DNA from: JBLHKW01 sp047618565
Lineage (GTDB): Bacteria; Planctomycetota; UBA1135; GCA-002686595
DNA: 6,385 nt
Direction: 5' to 3'
Assembly (NCBI GenBank): GCA_047618565.1
Contig: JBLHKW010000220.1
Location: 1 to 6,385, forward strand
The position numbers and the translations under genes were made by a program. Shown one piece after another: positions 5,304 through 6,385 of the stretch; position 1 is the first letter of the stretch; each line of letters begins with the position of its first letter. The notes beneath the pieces are model-generated. The model worked only from the letters and a program-made list of their open reading frames with translations, ran no database searches and was not told where the DNA came from.

Positions 5304-5675
5304 GTGAACGGAGTATCTGACAATTTAGACCTCGCCATGTTTCATGGTGCGACTCTGGTTCAAATTCGAATTGGGCTGCACGAATTGCAGCTTCACTTCG
5401 ATGATCCGAAGGCGAGTCTTCAACTGGAATGCAAATGGGAACTCCGTGGTCCAGACAATGAGATTGTTGATCGCTCGCAGGAACGTAGTCAGTTGCCATG
5501 GGATCGTGACGCGTATAGGCTCCATGTTTGTCTGTCTCGTAATGTGATTTCGACAGAAGTTGAACCGCCGAAGAGTATCTCTCTTCGATTCGATGGTGGC
5601 TACGCATTGCGTGTGTTTGACGATTCAGATGAATTCGAGTCGTTCCATATCGAACCGGGAGGCATTCATGTTTGA
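5304..5675 (+). CDS. Cassette gene 3: low-GC protein of unknown function
   Basis: The 123-residue product has no signal peptide, membrane segment or catalytic motif that I can see. It alternates short strands: ATLVQIRIGLHELQLHF (about 16-32), SLQLECKWELRG, a middle LHVCLSRNVISTEV, then SISLRFDGGYALRVFDD and FESFHIEP near the end. The spacing suggests an all-beta or beta-sandwich fold with a conserved C-terminal ALRVFDDSDEFESF block, reminiscent of a family of uncharacterised small bacterial proteins (possibly DUF6188-like; from memory, unverified). Base composition drops sharply, to around half GC against roughly two thirds in the chromosomal genes, pointing to a foreign origin. The start is GTG 5304 with AAGGG upstream, 15 bp after the attC core; the stop is 15 bp before the next attC. 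A reading start at ATG 5337 would lose the first strand region. Confidence 0.72.
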   Translation: MNGVSDNLDLAMFHGATLVQIRIGLHELQLHFDDPKASLQLECKWELRGPDNEIVDRSQERSQLPWDRDAYRLHVCLSRNVISTEVEPPKSISLRFDGGYALRVFDDSDEFESFHIEPGGIHV

Positions 5676-5690
5676 TCGACCAAATCGCGT

Positions 5691-5743
5691 GCCTAACCCG
5701 GCGATGCAGACAGATGTCGGCTTCGCCTCCACCGCTGATCGCC
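5691..5743 (+). repeat. attC site 3, truncated by an insertion-sequence end
   Basis: R'' GCCTAAC (5691-5697) is intact. L'' GGCGATGCAG pairs with CTGATCGCC, again with an extrahelical G, around a GGCTTCGCC centre. The 13-mer ACCGCTGATCGCC (5731-5743) is shared exactly with attC site 1 (4767-4779). In site 1 it is followed by CCAACC and the R' box; here it runs directly into TAACAGGCTGTTGAAG, which looks like an IS end. The R' box is missing, so this site should not be recombinogenic. Confidence 0.85.
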
Positions 5744-6258
5744 TAACAGGCTGTTGAAGAAGTGGCTTCTCGCGACGATTCGCTGAGAATCAGCGCGATG
5801 AACCAGCTCGGCATGAAGAGCGAGAAAAACGCCGCGGTCATTTGCGAGGGCCGCGAGAAACCGATGAATGAGGCGATCATGGCGGCGATCGAGTCGCAAG
5901 CACGGCTCAGCAGGCCCCGGCGCTTCTCGTGAAGCCCTTTCGGCGTGCCCGCCCCGACGAGCGACCGCATGACGAGCCCGAGATTGAACGCGGCGGTGTG
6001 CAGGTGATACCGCTTCATGATGTTCTCGTGCCCTCGGAGATGGGCTCGGCGCATTGCGCCGCTCTCCATCGTGTGTGCGAATGACCGTTCGATCAGTTCG
6101 CCGCGCCTGCGCATCAGGGCCTTCCCCTTATCGCTGCGCATCCGGCTGCGGTTGTTGTACGTCGCGTCGCGTGCCTCTTCCTTGCCGGCCCAGCGTCGCT
6201 TCCCGCGGTTGGGTTCACTGATGTAGCTCCTGCAGCCGATGCCTGCGATCGTCTCCAT
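5743..6258 (-). pseudogene. DDE transposase, C-terminal fragment (IS1182/IS4-like)
   Basis: The 171-codon minus-strand frame is the C-terminal part of a DDE transposase whose full length is normally 400-500 residues. Diagnostic blocks are CRSYISEPNRGKRRW (9-23), a basic YNNRSRMRSDKGKAL stretch, the RGELIERSFAHTMESGAMRR block with the likely catalytic glutamate (ERSFAH), then HLRGHENIMKRYHLHTAAF followed by NLGLVMRSLVGAGTPKGL, the usual closing helices. The Asp-containing KGYH-type block expected just upstream is absent in all three minus frames. Two codons before ATG 6258 the frame meets TGA (6265-6267). So the element is truncated or rearranged near 6260. The last codons are read through the IS end, and the TAG stop (5745-5743) straddles the inferred junction with the attC. 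Assignment to a named IS family is from memory. Confidence 0.8.
5744..5766. repeat. Putative insertion-sequence terminal repeat
   Basis: AACAGGCTGTTGAAGAAGTG resembles the GGCTGTTGAAAAA-type ends of IS1182/IS5-like DDE elements, and it sits immediately beyond the 3' end of the transposase, where an IS end should be. The exact outer base is uncertain because the other end of the element is not in the window, so neither the matching terminal repeat nor the target duplication can be checked. Confidence 0.6.
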
Positions 6259-6264
6259 CGCGCG

Positions 6265-6385
6265 TCACGGGTACGGAGCCACGCCTATCGTCAACGGGTT
6301 CGCCCGTCCTGGGCCGTCGAATCCACCGACGACGGTCGCGGCTCCGAACCACGCCGTGCGAGCACCTCGCCTCCGACTGGCGCCT
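6265..6385. other. Unassigned right edge
   Basis: These 121 bases hold no recognisable gene. An imperfect 10-bp inverted repeat (CGGAGCCACG at 6274-6283 and CGCGGCTCCG at 6337-6346, one mismatch) and a CCACGCC direct repeat (6279-6285, 6349-6355) are the only structures. Short frames are open on both strands but resemble nothing I know. Confidence 0.4.

Larger units (their letters stand above)
4421..5747 (+). mobile_element. Integron gene-cassette array without visible integrase (CALIN-like), three cassettes
   Basis: Three small genes on the plus strand are each followed by an attC-like site: 4730-4792, 5226-5288 and a truncated 5691-5743. The left boundary is the core GTTAGGC at 4421-4427. 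Taking cleavage after the G of each core, the cassettes are about 4422-4786, 4787-5282 and 5283 to the IS junction near 5743. Gene starts lie 15-38 bp after each core and stops lie in or just before each attC, the normal cassette layout. The genes have no promoters of their own that I can see. No tyrosine recombinase IntI is encoded in the window. Confidence 0.9.

Noticed and set aside
5206..5607. 133-codon minus-strand open frame across attC site 2 and cassette gene 3
   Set aside because: It reads through the attC hairpin and is antisense to a gene with a ribosome binding site and attC-bounded layout.
5668..5757. Short plus-strand frame beginning ATG 5668 with GGAGG upstream, reading through attC site 3
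   Set aside because: It overlaps the end of cassette gene 3, and most of its 29 codons are attC and IS-end sequence; such read-through peptides are common in cassette arrays and unlikely to be functional.
6239..6385. Plus-strand open frame from ATG 6239 to the right edge
   Set aside because: 49 codons, Pro/Ala/Arg-rich, overlapping the transposase fragment, with no ribosome binding site or family resemblance.
1..6385. CRISPR array, tRNA or rRNA genes
   Set aside because: No regularly spaced direct repeats with spacers, tRNA cloverleaf or conserved rRNA segments were seen; the repeats present are attC sites separated by genes.

Overview
The window is GC-rich, gene-dense bacterial DNA: an ordinary chromosomal block on the left (about 1-4204) and a mobile, accessory block on the right (about 4366-6385). 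The chromosomal genes are a cystathionine beta-synthase/cysteine-synthase-type enzyme, a Rieske ferredoxin, ribonuclease HIII, diaminopimelate epimerase and an M48 membrane metalloprotease. RNase HIII, the high GC, the near absence of Shine-Dalgarno sequences before the core genes, and the transposase type would fit a Planctomycetota-like bacterium. That placement is an inference with low confidence.

Layout. 1-224 (minus): the N-terminal 74 codons of a PLP enzyme running off the left edge. 346-711 (minus): a small Rieske [2Fe-2S] protein, divergent from RNase HIII (742-1665, plus) across a 30-bp gap. dapF (1701-2546) follows, and its end overlaps the start of the M48 protease (2522-4204) by 25 bp.

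The main find is at 4421-5747: a short integron gene-cassette array. Three small promoterless genes lie head to tail on the plus strand. Each is followed by an attC-like site with R''/R' boxes, a hairpin, and an extrahelical G between the L''/L' arms. The sites are 4730-4792, 5226-5288 and a truncated one at 5691-5743. No integrase gene is visible, and the position upstream where intI would be expected holds the M48 gene. The array is therefore CALIN-like (a cluster of attC sites lacking an integrase). The cassettes encode a small membrane protein with a degenerate zinc ribbon, a DUF4279-like protein, and a protein of unknown function with much lower GC.

The last attC is cut through, before its R' box, by the end of an insertion sequence. 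That element's transposase, a DDE type on the minus strand, is itself a C-terminal fragment (5743-6258) preceded by an in-frame stop. The region thus records at least three layers: a stable chromosome, cassette capture, then IS insertion and decay. The region between the M48 gene and the first cassette (4205-4420) holds no gene, but it has a second core-like site, an 8-bp inverted repeat and a repeated TATACAG motif.
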